Assembly (NCBI RefSeq): GCF_030646615.1
Contig: NZ_JAUSLG010000082.1
Location: 1-36,976, forward strand
Direction: 5' to 3'
DNA from: Phenylobacterium sp.
GTDB taxonomy: Bacteria; Pseudomonadota; Alphaproteobacteria; Caulobacterales; Caulobacteraceae
DNA: 36,976 bases
The notes below the pieces were generated by a model. That model saw only the letters and a list, made by a program, of their open reading frames with translations, searched no databases and was not told where the DNA came from. The position numbers and the translations under genes were made by a program. Below, piece after piece: positions 1 to 8,322 of this stretch. The first letter of the stretch is position 1, and each line of letters starts with the position of its first letter.

Positions 1-820
1 CGGGCGGCGCCGGTGCGGCGCGCACGCGAACCACGACGCGCGGCCCGCCGCAGGTCTTGGCCGTGAGACCTGAGGGCGCCTTGGTGCCGCCGTCGGCGCA
101 GGCGTCATCCAGCTGAGATTGCTTGAGGCCGCGGGCGCGGGAGAGGTCTACGCCGCCGATATCGGTGCGGTCCAGACTGGCTCCGCGGAAGTCGGCGCCG
201 GCGAAGGTGGCGCCCCGAAGGCTGGCCATGTCGAGCTCGGCGTCACGAAACGACACGTTGTCGAACCGGCCCCTCTGGAGGTTGGCGGCGGTGAGCTCGG
301 CTTCGCTGAAGTCGGCGCCCCGGGCGTCGACCCGAGAAAAGTTCACGCCATTGAGCTCGGCCTCGTCCAGACGCGCCTTCTGCAGGTTTGCTGAGGCGAA
401 GTTGGAGCCGCTGCCTTCGAGTTCGCGCAGATCGGCGCCGCTGAGGTTGGCGTTGGAAAAGTCGGCGCCGTTGGCTACGGCCGAACGGAGCCGGGCGTCG
501 GACAGGTTCGCCCCGTCAAATGTCGCCCCCATCATGGCGCTTTCGGACATGTCGGCCCGCGACAGGTCGGCGTTGCTGAAGGCCGAGCCATGGAAAAGCG
601 CGCCGCGCAGGTCCGAGCCCACCAGGGCGGCGCCGGTGAAGTCGGCCCCCATGAAGCGGGCGCCGGCGAGCTTGCGGCCCGACAGTTCGCACTTGGCGCA
701 GGAGCCGCCGAAGGCCACCATCCGGGCAACCGCCTTGTCGCTGGTCAGGGCGCTGGCGACGCCGGGAACCAGGGCGCCCAGGGCGGCGATCAGGACGAGA
801 AGATGGGTCAGTCGGGTCAT
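1..820 (-). CDS. secreted pentapeptide-repeat protein, 3' end beyond window
   Basis: Predicted exported protein built of A(D/N)LXX-type pentapeptide repeats, which fold as a right-handed quadrilateral beta-helix. The start ATG at 820 has GGAG about 8 nt upstream. A signal peptide spans about residues 1-24 (ending VASA). The mature part opens with a CAKCEL motif and then carries nearly continuous repeats such as GADFSNANLSGADL. It ends with a short helical cap, QSQLDDACADGGT, followed by a second cysteine pair (C...TAKTC). The frame stays open to base 1, so the C terminus is missing; the last visible part is rich in Arg, Val, Ala and Pro. The next gene upstream is a smaller paralogue with the same cysteine layout. 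The biochemical role is unknown; a structural or binding role in the periplasm is inference only. Confidence 0.85.
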   Translation of the reverse strand, partial: MTRLTHLLVLIAALGALVPGVASALTSDKAVARMVAFGGSCAKCELSGRKLAGARFMGADFTGAALVGSDLRGALFHGSAFSNADLSRADMSESAMMGATFDGANLSDARLRSAVANGADFSNANLSGADLRELEGSGSNFASANLQKARLDEAELNGVNFSRVDARGADFSEAELTAANLQRGRFDNVSFRDAELDMASLRGATFAGADFRGASLDRTDIGGVDLSRARGLKQSQLDDACADGGTKAPSGLTAKTCGGPRVVVRVRAAPAPP

Positions 821-895
821 ACAGGCTCCGTGTCGAGCCTTCATCTGTGACGCCACAGGCGGAAAGACCACTTAAATCGCAGTAATTTTCCGACC

Positions 896-1387
896 CTAGC
901 AGGCCGGGATACGGAGGTTGCCCGGCAGGCGCGTGGCGCTGTCGCCGCAGGCGGCGTTGAGCTGGCCCTGGGTGAGGCCGGTGGCCCGATCCATCTCGGC
1001 GCCGGAGAAATTGGTCCCGGTCAGGTTGGCGCCCCGGAAGCTGGCGCCCTGCAGATGGGTTCCGACAAAGCTGGCGTTGGTCAGGTTCGCGCCGCTGAAG
1101 TTGGCGCCGGTGAAGAGCCCGCCATAGGCCTCCACATCCCGCAGGTCGCCGCCCGCAAAGCTCGTCCGCGTCATGATCGACAGGCTGAGGTCGGCCTGGC
1201 GAAGCCGCGCCCCGGCGTAGCTCTTGCCACTGAGCGTCAGGCCGCTGAGATCGGCCTGGAAGAGATTGCACTTGGGGCAGCTCGCCCCGTTGCGGGCCTG
1301 ACTGATCTGGCCGGCGTTCTGAGCGGCGGCCGGGGTTGCGATCGCCATGACCGCAGCCAGAGCGAGGAAGGATCTCGTCAGTCTCAT
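896..1387 (-). CDS. secreted pentapeptide-repeat protein, complete paralogue
   Basis: A 163-residue exported pentapeptide-repeat protein. I chose the ATG at 1387 because it directly precedes a clean signal peptide (MRLTRSFLALAAVMAIATPAAAQ); an in-frame ATG at 1408 would only add seven residues, RRR-rich. The mature protein starts with a CPKCNL motif, continues with repeats such as GANFSGANLTNASF, and ends in a cap, LTQGQLNAACGDSATRLP, plus a final Cys. This layout (CxxC before the helix, two Cys after it) is the same as in the neighbour that follows 75 bp downstream, so the two look like a tandem duplication and may be cotranscribed. The four cysteines could form disulfides in the periplasm, but this is inferred. 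Function unknown. Confidence 0.85.
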   Translation of the reverse strand: MRLTRSFLALAAVMAIATPAAAQNAGQISQARNGASCPKCNLFQADLSGLTLSGKSYAGARLRQADLSLSIMTRTSFAGGDLRDVEAYGGLFTGANFSGANLTNASFVGTHLQGASFRGANLTGTNFSGAEMDRATGLTQGQLNAACGDSATRLPGNLRIPAC

Positions 1388-1463
1388 AGGGCGACGCCTT
1401 GTCAGCAAAGGAACAGGTCTGGCCCTAGACCCTGCAAGCTTAAGGCCAGGTGTGCGTCGCTCC

Positions 1464-3965
1464 CTAGCCCGCCTGGTCGTCGATCTTTCCGGCTCGGGCG
1501 CCGCAGGTCTCGCAGATCAGGCTGGCGCCCTTGCGCACCACGGCGATGTCGCCGCAGGCCGCACAGACATCGGCCGCCTGCGTGCTCTGCGCCCGGCTTG
1601 CCCGATGATCGGCCAGCGACAGGACCACGAGGTTATCCGGCGCAGCCCCGCGGGAGAAACCTTTGGAGATGTAGCGCGAGGCCGGCTGCGGCTCGCCGGC
1701 GGCCAGCGCTGGCTCATCGGCCTTGCCGCGGCCAAGGCCATCGGCGTTGAGCTCGTCGGGATCGGCGTTGGCCAGGTCATCCCGGCCCAGATAGGAAACG
1801 CCGAGTTCGCGGAACACATAGTCCAGGATCGACGTCGCCGAGCGCACCGAATCGTTCCCGGTCACCGGACCGGCCGGCTCGAAGCGGGTGAAGACGAAGG
1901 CCTCGACGAACTCGTCCAGGGGCACCCCGTACTGGAGGCCGATGGAGACGGCGATGGCGAAGTTGTTCATCAGCGATCGGAAGGCCGCACCCTCCTTGTG
2001 CATGTCGATGAAGATCTCGCCGAGTTCCCCTTCGTCGTACTCGCCGGTGTGCAGATAGACCTTGTGGCCCCCCACCGAGGCCTTCTGGATATAGCCCTTG
2101 CGGCGGTCGGGCAGCTTGCGGCGGGCGCGCTCGCGCTCCACCACGCGCTCGACGATCCGCTCTTCCGGTGGCGCAGAGGCGGCCGGCGGCGGCTCGGCGC
2201 GGAGCGGTTCTGGCCGTGCGGTCTCCCGCGCCAAGGGCAGGTCGAGGCCCTGATAGGCCGACGGGTCGGCGCGCTGGATGCGCACGGCGCCGACCCCGGC
2301 GTGTCTCGCCTGGTCCATCAGGGTCTGAACGTCGTCCAGGCTGGCGTCCCAGGGCAGGGTGAAATCGGCCTGGGCCGGCTGGGTCAAGGCTGGCTGAATG
2401 TGCGCCAAGAGGGCGAGATAGGGGGCTGGGCCCAGGTCATCGGCGGTGAGGAAGACCGCCTGCTGTGGGCCGTCCAGGTCTGGGCCTTCCAGGCGGTTGG
2501 CGCCCAGAGCGTAAGCCTGGGCCGCGGCGATCTCGGCCTCGGTGAAGCCCATGACGCGCAGGGCGTCGAACCGCGGATCATGCAGATCCTCGCCGGGCGC
2601 CCCCAGAACGTCGGCCAGGAAGCCCTCACCGACCACTTCGGGGCGGAAGGCCTCGCGCAGGGCCAGGCAGTAGGGCAGGGCGGCCTCGACCGCGCCGATC
2701 TCGTGCTCGGTGAAGCCGCGGGCTGTCAGGGCGGCGTGGTCGACGCCCGGGGCGTTTTCCAGGCTGCCATGGCCGAGCAGTCGCCAGCGGGCGGCGTCCA
2801 GGTCGGCGCCGATGGCCTGCAGGCCACAGAGGGCCGCCTCGCTCACCACCCGCACGATGTGGCCATCGGCGGTCTCGGCGAAGGTGACGGGGCCTTCCCA
2901 GGGCTCGCCGGCCGCGCTGGCCCCGCCGAGCATCAGGGCGAGTTCCGGATCATCGAACACGCCGGGGCCGCCATTGAGGAGCGGGCAGGCGGCGTGGGCC
3001 GCCAGGCGCGCGCGCTCGAAGAGGTCGCGGGCGGCCGTCCTGCCCTCGTCAGAATCGTAGGCCAGGCCCTGGGCGGCCAGCCAGTCCGCCAGGCCGGCCA
3101 GGCCCAGCACGGCGGGTTCGCCCTCCGCCAGGCAGGCCAGGGCCGTGGCCAACAGGCCCACCGCCGCCTCAAAGCTGCCGACATCGAAGGCCTCGCCGCC
3201 GCCGAACGCCATCAGGTTGACGCCGCCCAGCGCCCCGGCCGGCGGCGCAGGCGTGTCGAACGCCACGGTCAGGCCGCCGGTTTCCCAGGCGGTGAGGGCC
3301 AGGGCGCGGTCGAGGGCCGGCAGGGCTTCGGTCGGCGCTCGAGCCAGGAGGGGCGCCAGATCAGCCAGCGCCGGCGCCGTGGCGGGCAGCCGGGTTTCGC
3401 CGGCCTTGGCCAGGCTGATGGCGTCGAGGATGGCCCAGTCGGAGGCGCCGGCGGCGCGGGCGGCCTCGGCGGCGCGGGCCAGGCTCGGATTGCGTTGCGG
3501 ATCGGCGCAGGCGTCAGGATCGCCATGGCAGCGATGGATGGCGTCGGCCACGGCCTGCAGCCTTTCGCCCAGGGCGGCGGCGGCCTCCATGGCGCTGCGT
3601 CGGCCCCGGTGGGCGGCCCGGTAGCGGGCCAGGCTCTCCAGCAGAGTCTCGGGATCCTCGAGGTGGTCGGGGACGGTGGGTGAGACGGCGCGCAGGGCGA
3701 TCTGGCCTGCCAGCAGGGCGGCGCCCAGCTCCCGGCGGAATCGGCCCCGGGCGCCCACGCCCTCGAACAGGCCCAGCCGCTGGCCGGACTTCACCTGCGC
3801 CTCGGCGAACCGGAATATGGCGGCGGGCAGATCAGTGTCGCCGTCAGCCCAGTCGAGCCAGGCCTCGACCCGGGCGTTGGGCCAGGCGGACGGGGCGGCG
3901 ACCTCGACCACGTCGTCCCTGCGCTCCAGCGTGCGCCGCTCCACCCTGCCGCTCTCCAGACTCAT
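1464..3965 (-). CDS. class II ribonucleotide reductase-like protein with TSCPD domain, apparently non-catalytic
   Basis: An 833-residue protein whose C-terminal part clearly matches the end of B12-dependent ribonucleotide reductase (NrdJ): a TSCPD domain at about 618-728 (RRKGYIQKASVGGHKVYLHTG onward) and a zinc-ribbon CxxC...CxxC at C801, C804, C818 and C821. Residues about 225-580 look like an eroded, colinear copy of the NrdJ barrel: GGVNLMAF, LAYDSDEGR and FTLPWDASLDDV resemble NrdJ segments from memory. However, the NPCSE-type active-site loop is replaced by a Gly/Ala/Pro-rich stretch, and the final TGCS-type redox tail is absent. True NrdJ is about 1200 residues. ATG 3965 has AAGGGAG 8 nt upstream and is preferred over ATG 4013. 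Reductase activity is unlikely; a regulatory or nucleotide-binding role is inference. Confidence 0.8.
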   Translation of the reverse strand: MSLESGRVERRTLERRDDVVEVAAPSAWPNARVEAWLDWADGDTDLPAAIFRFAEAQVKSGQRLGLFEGVGARGRFRRELGAALLAGQIALRAVSPTVPDHLEDPETLLESLARYRAAHRGRRSAMEAAAALGERLQAVADAIHRCHGDPDACADPQRNPSLARAAEAARAAGASDWAILDAISLAKAGETRLPATAPALADLAPLLARAPTEALPALDRALALTAWETGGLTVAFDTPAPPAGALGGVNLMAFGGGEAFDVGSFEAAVGLLATALACLAEGEPAVLGLAGLADWLAAQGLAYDSDEGRTAARDLFERARLAAHAACPLLNGGPGVFDDPELALMLGGASAAGEPWEGPVTFAETADGHIVRVVSEAALCGLQAIGADLDAARWRLLGHGSLENAPGVDHAALTARGFTEHEIGAVEAALPYCLALREAFRPEVVGEGFLADVLGAPGEDLHDPRFDALRVMGFTEAEIAAAQAYALGANRLEGPDLDGPQQAVFLTADDLGPAPYLALLAHIQPALTQPAQADFTLPWDASLDDVQTLMDQARHAGVGAVRIQRADPSAYQGLDLPLARETARPEPLRAEPPPAASAPPEERIVERVVERERARRKLPDRRKGYIQKASVGGHKVYLHTGEYDEGELGEIFIDMHKEGAAFRSLMNNFAIAVSIGLQYGVPLDEFVEAFVFTRFEPAGPVTGNDSVRSATSILDYVFRELGVSYLGRDDLANADPDELNADGLGRGKADEPALAAGEPQPASRYISKGFSRGAAPDNLVVLSLADHRASRAQSTQAADVCAACGDIAVVRKGASLICETCGARAGKIDDQAG

Positions 3966-4069
3966 CTCAGACTCCCTTGGGCGCAGCCTAGAAAGGGCCT
4001 GCCAACCGGGCAATAGATGTTGCGTGCGAGAGCCGCTTCATCCCCAAGATGTTGAGATCGGCGGGGTGC

Positions 4070-4098
4070 TGGACGATCCGGGGGCGGGGACCTATAGT
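4070..4098 (+). promoter_or_regulatory. candidate promoter for the NDUFA12-DUF2155 pair
   Basis: TGGACG at 4070-4075 (one mismatch to TTGACG) and TATAGT at 4093-4098 are separated by 17 bp, about 35 bp before the GTG start at 4134. Spacing and orientation fit a housekeeping-sigma promoter. No mapped start site is available. Confidence 0.45.
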
Positions 4099-4133
4099 CC
4101 GGCCGAAATTCGTGCCAGCCGGGTCAGTCCAAC

Positions 4134-4529
4134 GTGTTCAAAGCGATCTTCACCTGGTGGAACGGCGCCTCGCTCGGCGCGCGCTTCCACATCGGCCGCC
4201 GCGGCGTGTTCGTGGGCCAGGACGACTATGGCAACCGCTATTACGAGGCCAAGGACGCCTCGGATTCCTATGACGGCCGCAAGCGCCGCTGGGTGATCTT
4301 TTCAGGCTATGCCGAGGCCTCCAAGGTCCCGGCCGAATGGCATGGCTGGCTACACTACACCTTCGATGAGTCCCCGGTGACCGCGCCCCTGTTGCGCCAG
4401 CCCTGGGAAAAGGACCACCGGCCCAATCTGACGGGCACCATCCACGCCTACCGCCCCCAGGGCTCCCTGGCCCGGGGCGGGGAGCGCCAGAAGGCGACGG
4501 GGGACTATCTGCCCTGGACGCCGGAATAG
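4134..4529 (+). CDS. NADH:ubiquinone oxidoreductase 17.2 kDa accessory subunit (NDUFA12 family)
   Basis: A 131-residue homologue of the mitochondrial complex I accessory subunit NDUFA12/B17.2. This subunit is confined to mitochondria and alphaproteobacteria and is a supernumerary part of the membrane-bound NADH dehydrogenase. Family marks include the N-terminal FTWWNGASLG, the RRG-FVGQDDYGNRYYE segment, the RRWVIFSGYAEASKVP motif, HGWLHYT, and a C-terminal TGDYLPWTP. It starts with GTG at 4134, which gives the usual family N terminus MFKAIFTWWNG; no stronger start lies nearby and the ribosome site is weak. A DUF2155 gene follows 10 bp later, so the two probably form one unit. The main nuo operon is not in this window. 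Confidence 0.93.
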   Translation: MFKAIFTWWNGASLGARFHIGRRGVFVGQDDYGNRYYEAKDASDSYDGRKRRWVIFSGYAEASKVPAEWHGWLHYTFDESPVTAPLLRQPWEKDHRPNLTGTIHAYRPQGSLARGGERQKATGDYLPWTPE

Positions 4530-4539
4530 GCGTCGGCTG

Positions 4540-5142
4540 ATGCGCCGTTCGCGCGCCCTGATCCTCGGCCTGGGCCTGGTCGGACTCGCCGCCGGCGCGG
4601 TGGTCGCCCAGACGGCCCCGGAAGCGCCCGCCGCGCAGCCGCAACCTTCGCCGCCCCAGGCCACGCCCGGGCCCAGTCTGGAACTCCCCGACGTCGCCCC
4701 GCCGCCTGAGCCGGCGCCGGAGATCGACGAGGCTCGGGAAGACAGTCAGGCGGCCCGCGCGCCAGACCCTGCGCCGGAACCCAAGCCGCCCCTGAAACGG
4801 GCGCGCTACGATGTCGCCATCATCCAGGCCCTGGACAAGATCAGCGCCGAGACCATCCGGTTCGAAGCCCCCGTGGGCCAGCCCATCCGCTACAAGAGCC
4901 TGGTCTTCACCGTGCGGGCCTGCGAGTTGGCGGCGCCGGACGAACCGGCGCCGGACGCCATCGCCTATATCACCATCGACTCCCAGCCCCGCCGGCGGGC
5001 GGGATTGCCGACGCCGCCGCCCCGTCAGGCCTATCGTGGATGGATGTATGCGGCTTCGCCGGCGCTCCATCCCCTGGAGCACCCGGTCTATGACGCCTGG
5101 CTGATCACCTGCAGGGCCTCGTCGCCAGCCAGCGGCGGCTGA
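4540..5142 (+). CDS. DUF2155 domain-containing envelope protein
   Basis: A 200-residue predicted exported protein. It has an N-terminal hydrophobic signal at about 6-24 (ending VVAQ), then a low-complexity Pro/Ala/Glu linker at about 25-88, and the conserved DUF2155 module at about 90-192. That module includes [18 protein letters not shown], a cysteine at 128 (VRACEL) and a second one at 191 (WLITCR), which probably pair in the periplasm. [11 protein letters not shown] is also typical of the family. The function is uncharacterised; the domain is widespread in alphaproteobacteria, next to NDUFA12 and aat genes as here. The last 55 bp overlap the 3' end of aat on the opposite strand, so the final residues ([12 protein letters not shown]) are encoded within that overlap. 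Confidence 0.88.
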   Translation: MRRSRALILGLGLVGLAAGAVVAQTAPEAPAAQPQPSPPQATPGPSLELPDVAPPPEPAPEIDEAREDSQAARAPDPAPEPKPPLKRARYDVAIIQALDKISAETIRFEAPVGQPIRYKSLVFTVRACELAAPDEPAPDAIAYITIDSQPRRRAGLPTPPPRQAYRGWMYAASPALHPLEHPVYDAWLITCRASSPASGG

Positions 5143-5735
5143 TCTCCGAAATCGGCGGGCTCACCCAGGGCCAGGGCGAGGCGCCGGTGATAGTCGGCGC
5201 GCGGAACCTCTTCGGCGGCGAACTGGGTCAGGTGATCGGTGATGAACTGGGCGTCCAGCAGGCGATAGCCGCCGACGATCAGGCGGGCGACCAGATGCAC
5301 CAGGGCGACCTTGGACGCGTCCGTCGCCCGGGAGAACATGCTCTCGCCGAAAAAGGCGCCCCCCAGGGATACGCCATACAGGCCGCCGACCAGGACGCCA
5401 TCACGCCAGCACTCGACACTGTGGGCGCAGCCCATGGCGTGAAGCTCGGAATAGAGATCCTGGATGACCGGGTTGATCCAGGTTTCGGGCCGGTCGGGCG
5501 CGGCTTCCGCACAAAGCGCCACCACCGTGTCGAACGCCGTGTCGAACCGGATCTCGAACGGCTCGGATCGCACCGTCCGCGCCAGCCGCCGGGGCACGTG
5601 GAAGCCCTCCAGCGGCAGGACGCCACGATGTTCCGGATCGACCAGGAAGATGCGGTCGTCCTCCCGGGCGTCGGCCATCGGAAAGACGCCGCGAGTGTAG
5701 CAGGCCAGCAGCTGCAGCGGGCCGAAGGCTTCCAT
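5088..5735 (-). CDS. aat: leucyl/phenylalanyl-tRNA--protein transferase
   Basis: Cytosolic enzyme that adds Leu or Phe from aminoacyl-tRNA to proteins with N-terminal Arg or Lys, marking them for ClpS/ClpAP degradation (bacterial N-end rule). At 215 residues it has the normal family length. Visible signature segments are [14 protein letters not shown] near the N terminus, the central [23 protein letters not shown], the conserved [18 protein letters not shown], and [11 protein letters not shown] near the end. The start at 5735 lies 4 bp after the accC stop, so it is probably the last gene of an aroQ-accB-accC-aat unit. The 3' end runs 55 bp into the convergent DUF2155 gene. Confidence 0.95.
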   Translation of the reverse strand: MEAFGPLQLLACYTRGVFPMADAREDDRIFLVDPEHRGVLPLEGFHVPRRLARTVRSEPFEIRFDTAFDTVVALCAEAAPDRPETWINPVIQDLYSELHAMGCAHSVECWRDGVLVGGLYGVSLGGAFFGESMFSRATDASKVALVHLVARLIVGGYRLLDAQFITDHLTQFAAEEVPRADYHRRLALALGEPADFGDQPPLAGDEALQVISQAS

Positions 5736-5739
5736 GGCC

Positions 5740-7092
5740 TCAGGCTTCGTCAGCCTGGGCCTTGATCCACTTTTCCAGCCAGTGAATGTTGTAGTCGCCG
5801 GCGATGATCTCAGGCTGAAGCATCAGCTCCTGGAAGAGCGGAATGGTCGTATCCACCCCGCCGACCACCATCTCGCCCAGGCAGCGATTGACCCGCGCCA
5901 GGCATTCCTCGCGGTCACGCCCGTGGACGATGAGCTTACCGATCAGGCTGTCATAGTCCGGCGGGATCACGTAGCCGGCATAGACCGCCGAATCCAGGCG
6001 GACGCCCAGGCCCCCCGGGGCGTGGAAGTCGGTGACCTTGCCCGGCGAGGGGCGGAAGGTGCGGGCGTTCTCGGCGTTGATCCGGCACTCGATGGCGTGA
6101 CCTTCGAAGACCACCTGCTCCTGGGTGAAGGAGAGCGGCAGGCCCGCAGCGATGCGGATCTGTTCGCGCACCAGGTCGATGCCGGTGATGGCTTCGGTGA
6201 CCGGATGCTCCACCTGCAGGCGGGTGTTCATCTCGATGAAGAAGAACTCGCCGTTCTCATACAGGAATTCGATGGTGCCGACGCCGAGATAGCCGATGGC
6301 CTTGATCGCATCGACCACCACCTTGCCGATCTTGGCCCGGGCCGCGGCGTCGATGGCCGGGGAGGGGGCCTCTTCCAGCACCTTCTGGTGGCGGCGCTGC
6401 AGGGAGCAGTCGCGCTCCCCCAGGTGGCAGACATTGCCGACGGAGTCGGCGATGACCTGGATCTCGATGTGACGCGGCTTCTGGAGATAGCGCTCCATAT
6501 AGACCGCGCCGTCGCCGAAGGCGGCCTGGGCCTCGGCCCGGGCGGTGCTGACCGCCTCGGCCAGGCTCTCGCGGTCCAGGGCCACCTTCATGCCCCGCCC
6601 GCCGCCGCCGGCGGCGGCCTTGATCAGGACGGGAAAGCCGATCTCCTCGGCGGCGGCCAGGGCCTCTTCTTCGGTGGTGAGCGCGCCGGCCGAGCCGGGG
6701 ACCACAGGAATGCCGGCCTTCATCACCGCCTGCTTGGCGGTGATCTTGTCGCCCATCATCTGGATGTGCTCGGGCTTGGGCCCGATGAAGGTGAAGCCAT
6801 GGGCCCCGACGATGTCGGCGAACCGGGCGTTCTCCGACAGGAAGCCGTAGCCAGGATGGATGGCCTGGGCGCCGGTGATCTCGGCCGCGGCGATGATGGC
6901 CGGGATGTTGAGATAGCTCTTGGCGGCCGACGGCGGGCCGATGCAGACGCTTTCATCAGCCAGGCGCACCCACATGGCGCCGGAATCAGCGGTGGAGTGC
7001 ACGGCCACAGTGGAGATTCCCATCTCCTTGCAGGCCCGGTGAACGCGGAGGGCGATCTCGCCCCGGTTGGCGATCAGGATTTTCTCGAACAT
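5740..7092 (-). CDS. accC: acetyl-CoA carboxylase, biotin carboxylase subunit
   Basis: A 450-residue ATP-grasp enzyme that carboxylates the biotin on AccB with bicarbonate and ATP, the first half-reaction of malonyl-CoA synthesis. The N terminus [20 protein letters not shown] is diagnostic. Further marks are the glycine-rich ATP loop [12 protein letters not shown], the [10 protein letters not shown] segment, [20 protein letters not shown], and the catalytic [17 protein letters not shown] region. Length and sequence look intact. It follows accB by 4 bp and precedes aat by 4 bp, which implies tight cotranscription and roughly matched synthesis of the carboxylase and its carrier protein. Confidence 0.98.
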   Translation of the reverse strand: MFEKILIANRGEIALRVHRACKEMGISTVAVHSTADSGAMWVRLADESVCIGPPSAAKSYLNIPAIIAAAEITGAQAIHPGYGFLSENARFADIVGAHGFTFIGPKPEHIQMMGDKITAKQAVMKAGIPVVPGSAGALTTEEEALAAAEEIGFPVLIKAAAGGGGRGMKVALDRESLAEAVSTARAEAQAAFGDGAVYMERYLQKPRHIEIQVIADSVGNVCHLGERDCSLQRRHQKVLEEAPSPAIDAAARAKIGKVVVDAIKAIGYLGVGTIEFLYENGEFFFIEMNTRLQVEHPVTEAITGIDLVREQIRIAAGLPLSFTQEQVVFEGHAIECRINAENARTFRPSPGKVTDFHAPGGLGVRLDSAVYAGYVIPPDYDSLIGKLIVHGRDREECLARVNRCLGEMVVGGVDTTIPLFQELMLQPEIIAGDYNIHWLEKWIKAQADEA

Positions 7093-7096
7093 CGAT

Positions 7097-7567
7097 CTAC
7101 TCGATGATGACGAGCGGCTCGCCGAACTCGACGGGCTGGGCGTCTGCCACCATGATCTCGACCACCTTGCCGGCGCGGGGCGCGGGGATCGGGTTCATGG
7201 TTTTCATGGCTTCGATGATCATTAGGGTCTGGCCGGCGGCGACCGTGTCGCCGACCTTGATGAAGCTGGCGGCGCCGGGCTGCGGCTGCAGATAGACGGT
7301 GCCGACCATGGGGGAATTGACGGCGTCGCCGGCGGCGCGGGCCACGGGGACCGGCGCGGCGTCCCCCGCAGGGGCTGCAGCGGCCACAGCGACTGGGGCC
7401 GGAGCCGCCACGGTGGCGGTCACGTTCAGCTGACGGGCGACGCGGATCTTCAGCCCGTCGCGCTCGACTTCGATTTCCGACAGGCCGGTCTCCGTCAGGA
7501 TGTCGGCCAGGGTGCGCACCAGACGTGCGTCGAGGGGATCGGCGGAAGCCTTGGGGCTGCTAGCCAT
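7097..7567 (-). CDS. accB: acetyl-CoA carboxylase, biotin carboxyl carrier protein
   Basis: A 156-residue BCCP that carries the biotin shuttled between biotin carboxylase and carboxyltransferase. It has an N-terminal helical region (about 10-45), an Ala/Pro/Val-rich flexible linker (about 50-80), and a C-terminal biotinyl domain (about 82-155). The biotin attachment site is IIEAMKTMN, with K122 as the modified lysine; MKTM in place of MKM is common in alphaproteobacteria. AAGGA lies about 9 nt before the ATG. It sits between aroQ (27 bp upstream) and accC (4 bp downstream). Confidence 0.97.
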   Translation of the reverse strand: MASSPKASADPLDARLVRTLADILTETGLSEIEVERDGLKIRVARQLNVTATVAAPAPVAVAAAAPAGDAAPVPVARAAGDAVNSPMVGTVYLQPQPGAASFIKVGDTVAAGQTLMIIEAMKTMNPIPAPRAGKVVEIMVADAQPVEFGEPLVIIE

Positions 7568-7594
7568 GGAGGGGATCCTTGCTGCTGGTGGGCG

Positions 7595-8032
7595 TCAGGC
7601 GCTGAGCCGCGCCGCGGCCTCGACGGCCAGTTCATAGCTCGCCACGCCGAAGCCTGACACGACTCCTGTCGCGGCGAGGGACACATAGGTGTGTCGACGG
7701 AACGTCTCGCGCGCCGCCGGGTTCGAAAGATGGCATTCCACCACCGGAATCTCGAGGGTCTTCAGGGCGTCCAGAAGCGCAATCGAGGTGTGGCCATAGC
7801 CGGCGGGATTGATGACCAGGGCGCTGGCGGCGGTTCGCGCCTCCTGCACCCAGTCGATCAGCACGCCTTCGTGGTTGGATTGATGGAAGACCACCGTGCG
7901 GCCAAGGGCGTCGGCCCGCCGCTCGCAGGCTGCGCGAACGTCGTCCAGGGTCTCTTTCCCATAAATCTGAGGCTCACGGACGCCCAGGAGGTTGAGATTG
8001 GGCCCGCTCAACACATAGATCGGTTTGGACAT
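7595..8032 (-). CDS. aroQ: 3-dehydroquinate dehydratase, type II
   Basis: A 145-residue type II dehydroquinase of the shikimate pathway, converting 3-dehydroquinate to 3-dehydroshikimate; the family forms cytosolic dodecamers. Active-site segments are all present: [16 protein letters not shown] (catalytic Arg and Tyr loop), [18 protein letters not shown], and [15 protein letters not shown] lies 7 nt before the ATG at 8032. It heads the minus-strand aroQ-accB-accC-aat cluster and is divergent from thiS, from which it is separated by 88 bp. Confidence 0.97.
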   Translation of the reverse strand: MSKPIYVLSGPNLNLLGVREPQIYGKETLDDVRAACERRADALGRTVVFHQSNHEGVLIDWVQEARTAASALVINPAGYGHTSIALLDALKTLEIPVVECHLSNPAARETFRRHTYVSLAATGVVSGFGVASYELAVEAAARLSA

Positions 8033-8057
8033 TCGGCTCCGCCGGCGATTCCGGTGT

Positions 8058-8087
8058 CTTGTAACGTTCGCAGGCGGGGGTCACAAG
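8058..8087. repeat. imperfect inverted repeat between aroQ and thiS
   Basis: CTTGTAAC at 8058-8065 and GTCACAAG at 8080-8087 are inverted copies with one mismatch, 14 bp apart, in the 88-bp gap between the divergent genes aroQ and thiS. The arrangement could be an operator or simply part of overlapping promoters. No regulator is identified. Confidence 0.3.
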
Positions 8088-8120
8088 CATCCCGGCGGCA
8101 GGCCGCCGTGAGAGTTGAGC

Positions 8121-8321
8121 ATGAACCTGACGATCAACGGCGAAGCCCGTACCCTCCCGCCCTTGCCGCACTTGGCCGCGCTCGTGAGCGAACTGGGTCT
8201 CGACCCCCGCAAGGTGGCGGTGGAGCGCAACCTGGAGATCGTGCCGCGCTCGGCCTATGACCGCACCCCAGTGGCCGATGGGGACCGGATCGAGATCGTG
8301 CACTTTATCGGAGGCGGCTGA
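8121..8321 (+). CDS. thiS: sulfur carrier protein ThiS
   Basis: A 66-residue ubiquitin-like sulfur carrier for thiamin thiazole synthesis. ThiF adenylates its C-terminal glycine, which then carries the sulfur as thiocarboxylate to ThiG. Family marks are the N-terminal LTINGEAR strand, [19 protein letters not shown], and the required diglycine tail (HFIGGG). I chose ATG 8121; an in-frame TTG two codons upstream (8115) is possible but unneeded. thiG starts 1 bp after the stop codon, so the two are translationally linked. Confidence 0.93.
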   Translation: MNLTINGEARTLPPLPHLAALVSELGLDPRKVAVERNLEIVPRSAYDRTPVADGDRIEIVHFIGGG

Positions 8322-8322
8322 C

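Noticed and set aside
1347..3683. A 778-codon open frame on the plus strand opposite the RNR-like gene
   Set aside because: The minus-strand protein has TSCPD and zinc-ribbon motifs and a good ribosome site; the plus frame is a Gly/Ala/Arg-rich shadow.
8033..8120. TPP riboswitch before thiS
   Set aside because: The conserved CTGAGA and related core segments of the thi-box are not present, and the gap is very short.
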